A stretch of DNA of 6,759 nt from Thermoplasmata archaeon (GCA_003663565.1 QMTT01000046.1:1-6759), one strand, 5' to 3'; shown: positions 1-5,416, numbered from the stretch's first letter. Notes: generated by a model not told the origin, from the letters alone. Translations and numbers: made by a program.

Positions 1-76
1 GATGGGACTCCCACATCCTGGCTTGAGCTTCTGTCCATTCGGGTTTAATCTGCACCCACACCTCGGGCAGGAGCAT
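1..76 (-). CDS. N-terminal fragment of an unrecognised protein (runs off the left edge)
   Basis: The minus strand shows an ATG at 76-74 followed by 25 open codons to the window edge, starting MLLPEVWVQIKPEWTEAQAR. An in-frame stop lies a few codons upstream, so this ATG is the first possible start in the frame. There is no good Shine-Dalgarno sequence, but an AT-rich element (ATTTAAG on the minus strand, 106-100) sits 24-30 nt before the ATG, as expected for a leaderless archaeal mRNA. The ATG is 59 nt past the thyX stop on the same strand, so read-through from the thyX operon is also possible. I do not recognise the family, and too little is visible to assign a function. Confidence 0.5.
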   Translation of the reverse strand, partial: MLLPEVWVQIKPEWTEAQARMWESH

Positions 77-99
77 ATTACTTAATGTTCTTTATTGTA

Positions 100-106
100 C
101 TTAAAT
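100..106 (-). promoter_or_regulatory. possible box A (TATA) for the left-edge gene
   Basis: The minus strand reads ATTTAAG, centred about 27 nt upstream of the ATG at 76. That spacing would place the transcription start at or next to the start codon, giving a leaderless transcript. The match is short and the region is AT-rich, so this is a weak call. Confidence 0.3.
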
Positions 107-135
107 GCTACATAAATCGGAAACTATGTCGAACC

Positions 136-1782
136 CTATCTCCTATCTCTTTCCTTACCAAAGATTTTATACAATGGACAATCCTTGAATTCCTCGGGGC
201 AATATCCAAGAACCTTACATCTAGGCCCAGCGTGTTTAAATATCCTTGGAGCTACTTTATAAACTTCCTTTAACATCTCTATAGCAAGCCTTCTTATTTC
301 GGCCTGTGCTCTGTAACATAGTCTTAGAGAGAAGAAGTGTAGTAGTTCCCTCGCGTTCATGGTCACTATTATATTCGTTGTAGTAGCTTGAGGAAGTACA
401 TATCTAGCATCCTCCGGGTTCACTCCAAGTTCTATGAGTTTTTTATACGCTTCCCATGAGTTCCTAATAGTCTCTTCAAACAGTTCCTTTATAGGATCAT
501 CTGCTTTACTGATACTTTCTGGAGCGTATACGGACACTTCTTCTAGGGGTACATATCTCTGACTCTGTTGGGAGTAACTCGCGATTCTATGCCTTACAAG
601 TTGGTGAGAGTTTCCTGACCATAAGACTTTTCCGTTCCTTCTCACGTACAGTCTATGGTATGGAACAACAAGACTATACACTTTTCCCTCGTAATACTCC
701 AAAGAACACTGTCCCTGATCAATTATAGGTTCAGAGGCCTTCTTGTCATTGACTCTGAGGACGTAACGACCATTGGTATTAGATATTATGTCAGCGGACA
801 TCCCAACCTTCATGAAAAGCTCTTGAAGATCTCCTGCAAGCTTTTCAGAGTGCAGGATTATCTCTATAGGACCAGCACAAGATCCCTGAAATGCTATAAG
901 AATACCCTCCAGAAACCTCATTATTTGACGAGAGTTAGCGTCTTTAATAAACCTTGGAATACCTTTCTTTTCATAATCGAGCAGTGAATATCTCTTAATG
1001 ACATCGAACACCTTACGATCCCTTATTCTTACAGACTTTTTATCACTTTCTGAGATCTCATCACAGGACATTCCAAGTCTCTTACATATCTCTTTGATGC
1101 ATGCAATAACACTTGGATTCTCATGGGAAATTGTCAGTACATGATCTCCGTGAAGTGTCACATCGCTCATTATAATCAAACCAAGCATCTTGAAGAACTC
1201 TTCTAAGGTCTCGTCACTGAGTCCTAGTGGACAGTCTAGTGTTATATTTTCGGGCTCCCATATGGCGTTCTTTTTAAGTTTGTATTTAACGTTTCCTAAA
1301 TTCTCTATTGGAATGAACTCCCATTCCCCCCAGGTGTTATCCTTAAGTCTTTGGATCCACATCCTATGCTCTGGGGTCACCAGAAGATCTACGAACTCGT
1401 TCTTAAGCCTTATGAGAAATCCTTTATAGTTCTGTATGATCTTCGCTTTTGGCTTATGCCATACTAACTTGCCATCGTCGTCAAGACACGCTACCTCATC
1501 GTTTATGTCTACATCTTTAATGGGTCTCCAGCCATTCTTGGTTAGCACTTCTGTCTTCTCGTCATAGCATGTTACCCTACTTATGCCCTCAATAGCAAAT
1601 GTAAAATTGGCATGTTCTAAAACGCTATGATGTCCTCTCCTTATGACAACGTCTATTACCTTTTCGATCTCGTCATCCGAGAGTTCCTCTGGGATTACTA
1701 CTTTTCTACTCACTGTTGTAAGTGCTGCTGCAACTACAACCTTTTCAGGATCCGGCGTGTACGCTATAAGCCTTACTCTCAT
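136..1782 (-). CDS. thyX: flavin-dependent thymidylate synthase ThyX, interrupted by an intein
   Basis: ThyX methylates dUMP to dTMP using methylene-tetrahydrofolate, NADPH and FAD. The 548-residue precursor has an N-extein (1-71), an intein (72-391) and a C-extein (392-548). Splicing would leave 228 residues, normal for ThyX. The family signature RHRx7S is visible at 397-407 (RHRIASYSQQS, then QRY), and NARELLHFF at 476-484 followed by AQAEIR at 492-497 is the second conserved block. The C-terminus carries cysteines 522, 528 and 535, as I recall for several archaeal ThyX proteins. The ATG has GGAGGT 8 nt upstream. The gene starts 19 nt after the gins15 stop, so the two are probably co-transcribed. 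The assignment is secure; activity requires that the intein splices. Confidence 0.95.
   Translation of the reverse strand: MRVRLIAYTPDPEKVVVAAALTTVSRKVVIPEELSDDEIEKVIDVVIRRGHHSVLEHANFTFAIEGISRVTCYDEKTEVLTKNGWRPIKDVDINDEVACLDDDGKLVWHKPKAKIIQNYKGFLIRLKNEFVDLLVTPEHRMWIQRLKDNTWGEWEFIPIENLGNVKYKLKKNAIWEPENITLDCPLGLSDETLEEFFKMLGLIIMSDVTLHGDHVLTISHENPSVIACIKEICKRLGMSCDEISESDKKSVRIRDRKVFDVIKRYSLLDYEKKGIPRFIKDANSRQIMRFLEGILIAFQGSCAGPIEIILHSEKLAGDLQELFMKVGMSADIISNTNGRYVLRVNDKKASEPIIDQGQCSLEYYEGKVYSLVVPYHRLYVRRNGKVLWSGNSHQLVRHRIASYSQQSQRYVPLEEVSVYAPESISKADDPIKELFEETIRNSWEAYKKLIELGVNPEDARYVLPQATTTNIIVTMNARELLHFFSLRLCYRAQAEIRRLAIEMLKEVYKVAPRIFKHAGPRCKVLGYCPEEFKDCPLYKIFGKERDRR
610..1569 (-). mobile_element. 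in-frame intein of ThyX (320 residues, precursor positions 72-391)
   Basis: This is a protein-splicing element inside ThyX. It begins with Cys72 (CYDEKTEVLTKNGWRPIKD), a typical block A with the nucleophilic cysteine. Block B is TPEH at 136-139, carrying the conserved Thr and His. The C-terminal blocks F and G are VYSLVVPYHRLYVRRNGK, then VLWSGN ending at Asn391, followed by Ser392 as the +1 nucleophile. The usual penultimate His is replaced by Gly390, a substitution I recall in other inteins that end in WSGN or CGN. Removing the element joins ISRVT to SHQLVRHR, which restores a normal ThyX sequence. The middle part (about 190-357) resembles a degenerate LAGLIDADG endonuclease. The splice-site calls come from motif reading, not from a computed alignment. 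Confidence 0.93.
787..1203 (-). other. decayed LAGLIDADG homing endonuclease domain within the intein
   Basis: Precursor residues 194-332 follow the layout of a DOD/LAGLIDADG endonuclease. The first motif is KMLGLIIMSDVTL (198-210), the linker block is KKGIPRFI (272-279), and the second motif is FLEGILIAFQGS (290-301), followed by an HSEKLAGDLQELF helix (311-323). In active members each motif ends in an acidic residue before Gly. Here the first motif has its only acid (D207) one residue out of register and lacks the Gly, and the second has no acidic residue at all. I infer loss of DNA cleavage. A diverged but active form cannot be excluded by eye. Confidence 0.65.
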
Positions 1783-1790
1783 CCACTAAG

Positions 1791-1796
1791 ACCTCC
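1791..1796 (-). promoter_or_regulatory. ribosome-binding site of thyX
   Basis: The minus strand reads GGAGGT, a full match to the archaeal anti-Shine-Dalgarno, 8 nt before the thyX ATG at 1782. It lies in the 19-nt gap after the gins15 stop, so thyX can be translated from a shared mRNA. Confidence 0.75.
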
Positions 1797-1801
1797 AGTA
1801 A

Positions 1802-2338
1802 TCATTTGTAGTCAACGTATGTAGCCAAACCAACATCCACAAGATGTTTTGCAATGCTCTTTTTAGTCCTCAATATATCTCCTGGAGAAAGACTCAGGAA
1901 CCTACCTTCGAGGTCAAGAATGGGTTCATTAGTAGATGATACTATACGAACTATTACGAGCTCCTCCTCATTACTTTTCATGACCTGAGAATTAAACCAC
2001 TCAACAACGTCAAAGAGTTTATCATACAGCTCTTTTTCTATTTTTGTTAGATTAAGCGAGCTTGAGTCCTCTCCTTCCACTACAGATCGCATGATTTTTT
2101 TAAGTCTCTCTCCTACGAATTTTTTGAACGTTTTGAGGTAAATATCTGCGATGTTTACATAGCCTCTTTTATATTTATACTCTTTTGACTCTAATATCTT
2201 AGCACATAGCTTTGCTATCTCAATGAAATGCTCATACTGCTCATCTGATATCATAATCAATTTAGAGGACTTTATTTCCTTATCATATGCCCCCTTAATT
2301 TCAGATATTGTCTTCCTAATCCTAGCAATGTCCTCCAT
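1802..2338 (-). CDS. GINS complex subunit, archaeal GINS15/51 type
   Basis: This 178-residue protein is likely the GINS15 (GINS51) subunit, which joins GINS23, MCM and Cdc45/RecJ-like protein in the archaeal replicative helicase. The N-terminal part (about 1-120) is charged and helical, with the typical stretch RLKKIMRSVV (78-87) and NLTKIEKELYDKLF (96-109). The C-terminal small beta domain (about 126-175) has the family pattern: VIVRIV, then LEGRFLSLSPGDIL, then IAKHLVDVGLA. The order of a helical A domain followed by a beta B domain is that of the Sld5/Psf1 (51) branch rather than the Psf2/Psf3 (23) branch. From memory, the GINS15 gene also sits beside priS in Sulfolobus, as it does here. 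GGGTG lies 7 nt before the ATG. Confidence 0.85.
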   Translation of the reverse strand: MEDIARIRKTISEIKGAYDKEIKSSKLIMISDEQYEHFIEIAKLCAKILESKEYKYKRGYVNIADIYLKTFKKFVGERLKKIMRSVVEGEDSSSLNLTKIEKELYDKLFDVVEWFNSQVMKSNEEELVIVRIVSSTNEPILDLEGRFLSLSPGDILRTKKSIAKHLVDVGLATYVDYK

Positions 2339-2345
2339 TTATTAA

Positions 2346-2350
2346 CACCC
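2346..2350 (-). promoter_or_regulatory. ribosome-binding site of gins15
   Basis: The minus strand reads GGGTG, 7 nt upstream of the gins15 ATG at 2338. An AT-rich TTTATAATTATA just upstream (2351-2362) is too close to the ATG to act as its TATA box. Confidence 0.5.
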
Positions 2351-2385
2351 TATAATTATAAAGGCACTATAGAAGCATTACAACG

Positions 2386-2399
2386 CTCCTCTTTAGGAG
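2386..2399. repeat. small perfect inverted repeat in the priS-gins15 gap
   Basis: CTCCT-CTTT-AGGAG is a perfect 5-bp stem with a 4-nt loop, inside the 117-nt gap between the priS stop and the gins15 start. No T-run follows it on the minus strand, so it is not an obvious terminator. It could be an mRNA hairpin between the two reading frames, or chance. Confidence 0.35.
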
Positions 2400-2455
2400 T
2401 AAATACCTATTTAACTCATGCGACCCTCGTTTTCCTTAAGTGATTTTATATAATT

Positions 2456-3631
2456 TTACGCCCATATCATAACAGAAGATATTGCACGTGTAAGGCCATG
2501 AATAAATACCATTGCATATAAGGGCATAGAGTGGACCCCCTCAGTAATTTTTACCTCATAGTCCTTTATTCTTATACCATTTATAGCATTTATTACAGGA
2601 GAGCCTGTATCGAGAGACTTAATGAGGACTTTAACCTCTTTTGATGGTAAGACAACAGCGTCCTCAAGTGGATTAAATTCCTCCAGTACGTCAACAGACC
2701 TCAGTTTCTTTACAAAAAATCCCGTCTTTCCATGAAGACTTGATGGATACCTTATAAGCCTCTTAGAATCTCCAGTCACAACCTTATCTATTTCTACGTG
2801 AAAATATCTCACAAGAGCTTCTATAGCCTTTACTTTATCACTTGAAGACACACTCCTAATACCTCTTTTGGAGATCCTAGGAGAGTGTATGTACTCAGCG
2901 TATGCTGCTATTGCCTTCACCTCATCTTCGGATATTTCTGTCCCCCTCTCCCTGAACTTTTTCAGTATCCATGACTCCGTATTTGGATATTCCATATATG
3001 CCTTGGCCAGAAAGTCATGTATCTTCTTAGGCCATCCGAAGTTCGTGTAAATTCCAGATTCAATGTGAGATATTAGAATCTTAACATCTATATCTGATCC
3101 ATACAGATAGTCAGCTATCTCCTTTCGAGCGTTTGCACTTAGTCTTCTGATCTCATAATCTGTTATCCTAAGATGATATCCCCTTCCACCACTGAATGTT
3201 ATCTTTAACGATCCCTCATCAAACCCGAAATCACTTATGATGAAATTCTCTATGAGGTGTATCATCTCCTTCTTAGCAATTTCTAGCATTTCGTCATATT
3301 TCTTACCCTTTGCCCACGGTATGTGATCTGCATCTATATCAAAAACAAGATCAGCACCTATCCAGCCTTTTTCTTCCATCTTCGATGCTCCAGGGTTAAT
3401 ATAATATGCAGAAGAGTAATACACATTCTTTGGAACTTTTTCCATGAGAAGATTTTTCAGTTCAGCATAATTTTTCACTCCTATGTGTCTCACCATTGTC
3501 TCAGAGTCCTCAGAAAAAGGTATATACGCCCACTCTCTAGCTTTTAGCCCCTCAACTTTCTCTGGCTTGAACTGTTCATAGTACTTTCTGTAAATCGTTT
3601 TTATAAGAATCTCCGGCTTAGTGACCTTCAT
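2456..3631 (-). CDS. priS: DNA primase small (catalytic) subunit PriS
   Basis: PriS is the catalytic subunit of the archaeal/eukaryal-type primase, which works with PriL to make primers at the fork. Numbered from the TTG at 3643 (395 residues), the catalytic Asp pair is D102 and D104 in LVFDIDADHI, the nucleotide-binding motif is SGGRGYH at 151-157, and the third acidic motif is EIDKVVTG (D286) followed by RLIRYPSSLHGKTGF (295-309). YYSSAYYINP and EEKGWIGADL before the DxD are also typical of the family. The zinc-binding Cys/His cluster usually found just after the DxD is absent, and the whole protein contains no cysteine. I prefer the ATG at 3631 (391 residues), which has GGTG 7 nt upstream. 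TTG 3643 and GTG 3640 are alternatives. It is the first gene of the cluster with gins15 and thyX. Confidence 0.94.
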   Translation of the reverse strand: MKVTKPEILIKTIYRKYYEQFKPEKVEGLKAREWAYIPFSEDSETMVRHIGVKNYAELKNLLMEKVPKNVYYSSAYYINPGASKMEEKGWIGADLVFDIDADHIPWAKGKKYDEMLEIAKKEMIHLIENFIISDFGFDEGSLKITFSGGRGYHLRITDYEIRRLSANARKEIADYLYGSDIDVKILISHIESGIYTNFGWPKKIHDFLAKAYMEYPNTESWILKKFRERGTEISEDEVKAIAAYAEYIHSPRISKRGIRSVSSSDKVKAIEALVRYFHVEIDKVVTGDSKRLIRYPSSLHGKTGFFVKKLRSVDVLEEFNPLEDAVVLPSKEVKVLIKSLDTGSPVINAINGIRIKDYEVKITEGVHSMPLYAMVFIHGLTRAISSVMIWA

Positions 3632-3663
3632 ACTAGACACCAAGCATCACTAATAGCAGGGCA

Positions 3664-3677
3664 AGATATTTTTAAAT
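3664..3677 (-). promoter_or_regulatory. likely box A promoter of the priS-gins15-thyX cluster
   Basis: The minus strand reads GATTTAAAAATATC, a good archaeal TATA element, about 33-46 nt upstream of the preferred priS ATG. Transcription would start about 25 nt downstream, near 3645. That gives a leader of roughly 15 nt, which contains the GGTG ribosome-binding sequence. Confidence 0.55.
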
Positions 3678-3771
3678 CATGAGGTTTATCCGTGAAGTTC
3701 AAGATTAAGAATACTATGAAATTCGTTAAATTATCAGCGAGAGAAATAGATATATTTACTTCCTTACTTTT

Positions 3772-3781
3772 ACTTTAAAAC
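3772..3781 (+). promoter_or_regulatory. likely box A promoter of the tRNA-Leu gene
   Basis: ACTTTAAAAC is centred about 39 nt before the tRNA 5' end, so transcription would start near 3800-3805 and leave a short 5' leader for RNase P. The rest of 3644-3771 holds the divergent priS promoter and otherwise nothing I recognise. Confidence 0.5.
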
Positions 3782-3815
3782 GAAAGAAACTGTTATGCCC
3801 TCACACAAGAGCAAC

Positions 3816-3903
3816 GCGGGGGTAGCCAAGCCTGGTCAACGGCGCGGGGCTCAGGACCCCGTCCCGTAGGGGTGCCTGGGTTCGAATCCCAGCCCCCGCA
3901 CCA
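3816..3903 (+). tRNA. tRNA-Leu, anticodon CAG
   Basis: A complete class II tRNA. The acceptor stem GCGGGGG (3816-3822) pairs with CCCCCGC (3893-3899). The D stem is GCC/GGC (3825-3827, 3841-3843). The anticodon stem CGGGG/CCCCG (3845-3849, 3857-3861) encloses the loop CTCAGGA, with CAG at 3852-3854. A long variable arm containing CCC/GGG runs from 3862 to 3875. The T arm is CTGGG-TTCGAAT-CCCAG (3876-3892), and the discriminator base is A3900. The CCA end is encoded (3901-3903). There is no intron. The CAG anticodon reads CUG leucine codons; the long variable arm and A73 fit leucine identity. Confidence 0.97.
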
Positions 3904-3910
3904 AGAATAC

Positions 3911-3926
3911 TCATTCTCTCTTTTTT
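3911..3926 (+). terminator. T-rich terminator of tRNA-Leu
   Basis: A pyrimidine-rich tract ending in six Ts (CTCTCTTTTTT) begins 8 nt after the encoded CCA. Archaeal transcription commonly stops in such T-runs. Confidence 0.55.
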
Positions 3927-3935
3927 AGGAGCTGT

Positions 3936-3969
3936 AGTTGACCTCCTCCCCGCACTAAAGCGCGAGGAT
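3936..3969. mobile_element. solo terminal hairpin resembling an IS200/IS605-type (tnpB) element end
   Basis: The sequence AGTTGACCTCCTCCCCGC, then ACTAAAGCGCGAGGAT closely resembles the end sequence I recall from archaeal IS200/IS605-group elements, where GTTGACCTCCTCCCCGCCC is followed by TAAAGGGCGAGGAT. The hairpin pairs CCTC with GAGG, and GCAC with GCGC around a TAAA loop. One mismatch replaces the usual GCCC/GGGC stem, which suggests decay. No tnpA or tnpB and no second element end are visible nearby, so this would be a solo relic. The identification rests on memory of the consensus and needs a database comparison. Confidence 0.5.
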
Positions 3970-3978
3970 GAATATTAA

Positions 3979-4137
3979 CTAATACCTTATCAACTGCTTT
4001 GTATATTCCTTAGAAGTCTTACTGAGCATCCATTTAATGAAACCTTCTCTAATATCCTTGTAGATAATGATATCTCTTGTATTATCTCCGTATTCCTCAG
4101 GATCGACTTTATCATTTATATAAGTAAAAATAAGAAG
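3979..4137 (-). pseudogene. start-less fragment resembling the core-binding domain of an archaeal integrase
   Basis: A minus-strand frame open from 4137 to a TAG at 3981-3979 encodes about 52 residues, of which the last 45 look like real protein: YINDKVDPEEYGDNTRDI, then YKDIREGFIKWM and LSKTSKEYTKQLIRY. The pattern of an acidic/aromatic helix, then F-x-x-W, then K-T-S-x-x-Y-x-x-x-L resembles the helical core-binding domain of archaeal tyrosine recombinases, such as SSV-type integrases. There is no start codon before the conserved part and no catalytic domain after it, so this is a broken remnant. It ends 9 nt from the IS-like hairpin and lies behind a tRNA gene, a usual integration site. The family assignment is tentative. 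Confidence 0.4.
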
Positions 4138-4163
4138 CTAAAAATTAAGAAAATAAGAACAAA
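4121..4163 (-). terminator. T-rich termination region downstream of the PLP enzyme gene
   Basis: On the minus strand, several T-runs (TTTGTT, ATTTTC, AATTTTTAG, ATTTTTAC) follow within 50 nt of the stop codon at 4170. This is typical of archaeal terminators. It overlaps the upstream edge of the integrase-like fragment. Confidence 0.5.
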
Positions 4164-4169
4164 GAGTAT

Positions 4170-5168
4170 TTATTCTAAATATTTGGAGAGATCACTCATT
4201 TTTTGAAATGGTATGGGCGTCCCACCAGTATGTATGAATACTACAGTACTACCCTTCTCAATCTCTCCATTTCTCACCATGTCTATAAGGCCATACATAG
4301 CCTTTGACGTGTAAACTGGGTCTAAGATTATTGCCTCCTTTTCTGCCATGTATTTCATTGTGTCAAAGACTTCCCTCGTTATAACGCCATACCCTCCAAA
4401 TGTGTAGTTATCTACTACTTTAACGTCTTCCTCGCTCACTGAAACGTTAACACCCATAAGTCTGGCGCACTCATTAATAAGTTTAAGGATTCTCTCCTTT
4501 GACTCAAATTTAGGCCTTCCAACACTCACTCCTATAACTTCTACTTCATCAACCCCAAGAAGTTTAAGCCCTAGAACAAGGCCTGCTTGTGTAGCACCAG
4601 TTCCAGTTGCATGGATGATATAATCAGGCTTTTTTCCAAGTGAGTAAAGTTGCTGCATAATCTCGAGGGAAGCTGTTACATATCCTAAAACCCCATATGC
4701 GTTTGCGCCGCCACCGGGAATTACGTATGGTTTTTTACCTTGGGATGTAAGCTGCTCAGCTAGTTCTTTCATGATCCTCTCGGCTTCATCCCTATCGCCT
4801 GCATATAATATATGTCCTCCAAGGAGTTTGTCCAAAAACAGATTTCCTTGTATTTCTGGCTCACCAGGGGGTGTTAAAACGGCATATGCATCCATACCAG
4901 CCTTTCTAGCAGCGGCAATTGTTAACCTTACATGGTTTGAGTGATACGCTCCAACAGTTATAAGGGTATCACATCCCCTTGATATAGCGTCCCCTAATAA
5001 AAATTCCAACTTTCTAGCCTTATTTCCTCCGAAGGCGAGCTCCATAACATCATCTCTTTTTATGTAAAGCTCTATACCAAGCTCTTTGCTTAGCCTCTCA
5101 GCTTTCTCAAGCGGGGTTGGTGTGCTTATTAGATGAAATCTAGGAAATAAGAAAGCACGCCATATCAT
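4170..5168 (-). CDS. PLP-dependent D-cysteine desulfhydrase / ACC deaminase family protein
   Basis: A cytosolic fold-type II PLP enzyme of the D-cysteine desulfhydrase/ACC deaminase group. Family members break down D-cysteine (to pyruvate, sulfide and ammonia), ACC or related amino acids. Numbering from the ATG at 5168 (332 residues), the PLP lysine is K50 in GGNKARKLE, the substrate-carboxylate loop is SNH at 77-79, and the phosphate loop is TGTGATQAG at 188-196. LDPVYTSKAMYG and FIHTGG near the C-terminus are also conserved. The residue after the conserved Tyr is Thr, and HTGG replaces HLGG. True ACC deaminases have Glu and Leu there, so D-cysteine desulfhydrase-like activity is more likely. 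I chose ATG 5168 because AGGTGAT lies 4 nt before it. The GTG at 5177 would sit inside that site. The gene is divergent from the transporter operon. Confidence 0.87.
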   Translation of the reverse strand: MIWRAFLFPRFHLISTPTPLEKAERLSKELGIELYIKRDDVMELAFGGNKARKLEFLLGDAISRGCDTLITVGAYHSNHVRLTIAAARKAGMDAYAVLTPPGEPEIQGNLFLDKLLGGHILYAGDRDEAERIMKELAEQLTSQGKKPYVIPGGGANAYGVLGYVTASLEIMQQLYSLGKKPDYIIHATGTGATQAGLVLGLKLLGVDEVEVIGVSVGRPKFESKERILKLINECARLMGVNVSVSEEDVKVVDNYTFGGYGVITREVFDTMKYMAEKEAIILDPVYTSKAMYGLIDMVRNGEIEKGSTVVFIHTGGTPIPFQKMSDLSKYLE

Positions 5169-5172
5169 GTAT

Positions 5173-5179
5173 ATCACCT
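5173..5179 (-). promoter_or_regulatory. ribosome-binding site deciding the start of the PLP enzyme gene
   Basis: The minus strand reads AGGTGAT, a strong archaeal Shine-Dalgarno, 4 nt before the ATG at 5168. The in-frame GTG at 5177 lies inside this sequence and has no site of its own. Confidence 0.7.
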
Positions 5180-5193
5180 AGGTTCAGCGTTAT

Positions 5194-5209
5194 ACATTTT
5201 GTTAAATGT
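5194..5209. promoter_or_regulatory. inverted repeat near the PLP enzyme promoter
   Basis: ACATTT-TGTT-AAATGT is a perfect 6-bp inverted repeat, 26-41 nt before the ATG at 5168. It abuts a possible box A on the minus strand (GTTTTAACA at about 5215-5207). Its position would suit an operator overlapping the transcription start, but short AT-rich palindromes are common by chance. Confidence 0.35.
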
Positions 5210-5283
5210 TAAAACCCATTTTAATCTTTGTTAGATAATATGGTTGATGTTTCTAGTTAGGTAGAAGACTTGGAACGTTTATT

Positions 5284-5410
5284 TTATTCAAATTTTATAA
5301 TGAATAATGAGTATGCATAAGTTTTTGTAAATATCACGATATTTGTAGCATTGTTATAAATAATGCTACTGGTATTTTTTGAACAATTTTTCGAAGTAAA
5401 TTCGAAAAAT
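5284..5410. promoter_or_regulatory. cluster of four perfect inverted repeats in the divergent control region
   Basis: The 5180-5488 gap is AT-rich and holds no gene. It contains TTATTCA/TGAATAA (5284-5307, spacer 10), AAATATC/GATATTT (5329-5344, spacer 2), GTAGCATT/AATGCTAC (5345-5369, spacer 9) and ATTTTTCGAA/TTCGAAAAAT (5386-5410, spacer 5). The centres are at 5295.5, 5336.5, 5357 and 5398, so they are spaced 41, 20.5 and 41 bp apart, close to whole helical turns. The last repeat overlaps the likely TATA element of the transporter operon. The half-sites differ, so one shared regulator is not shown. I infer operator function, at least for the two longest repeats. Confidence 0.5.
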
Positions 5411-5416
5411 ATAAAT
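5402..5416 (+). promoter_or_regulatory. likely BRE/box A promoter of the DUF3311-symporter operon
   Basis: TCGAAAAATATAAAT combines a purine-rich BRE-like stretch with the TATA element ATATAAAT (5409-5416). Transcription would start about 25 nt downstream, near 5437, leaving a leader of about 50 nt before the ATG at 5489. A second candidate, TAAAATTTAT at about 5441-5450, would give a leader of under 20 nt. The right half of the 5386-5410 inverted repeat overlaps the BRE, which suits repression. Confidence 0.5.

Noticed and set aside
655..987. 110-codon plus-strand reading frame
   Set aside because: It lies entirely antisense to the intein of thyX, has no ribosome-binding site and no recognisable motifs. 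The minus strand encodes clear intein blocks.
1190..1429. 79-codon plus-strand reading frame
   Set aside because: Also antisense to the intein. Its composition reflects the opposite strand's codons.
2351..2362. TTTATAATTATA as a TATA box for gins15
   Set aside because: Only 13-24 nt before the ATG, so transcription would start inside the gene.
3323..3547. 74-codon plus-strand reading frame inside priS
   Set aside because: Shadow of priS, which carries well-preserved primase motifs on the other strand.
3716..3778. 20-codon plus-strand ATG frame (MKFVKLSAREIDIF...)
   Set aside because: It sits in the promoter gap between priS and the tRNA, has no ribosome-binding site and overlaps the tRNA promoter. 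Too short to support.
3990..4115. Minus-strand ATG frame of about 41 codons overlapping the integrase-like fragment
   Set aside because: It has a start codon, but its sequence looks random. The other frame over the same DNA has a protein-like pattern.
3979..4137. int(N) half of an SSV-type partitioned integrase
   Set aside because: The fragment resembles the region after the attachment site in SSV1 integrase and does not run into the tRNA, so the int(N) geometry does not fit.
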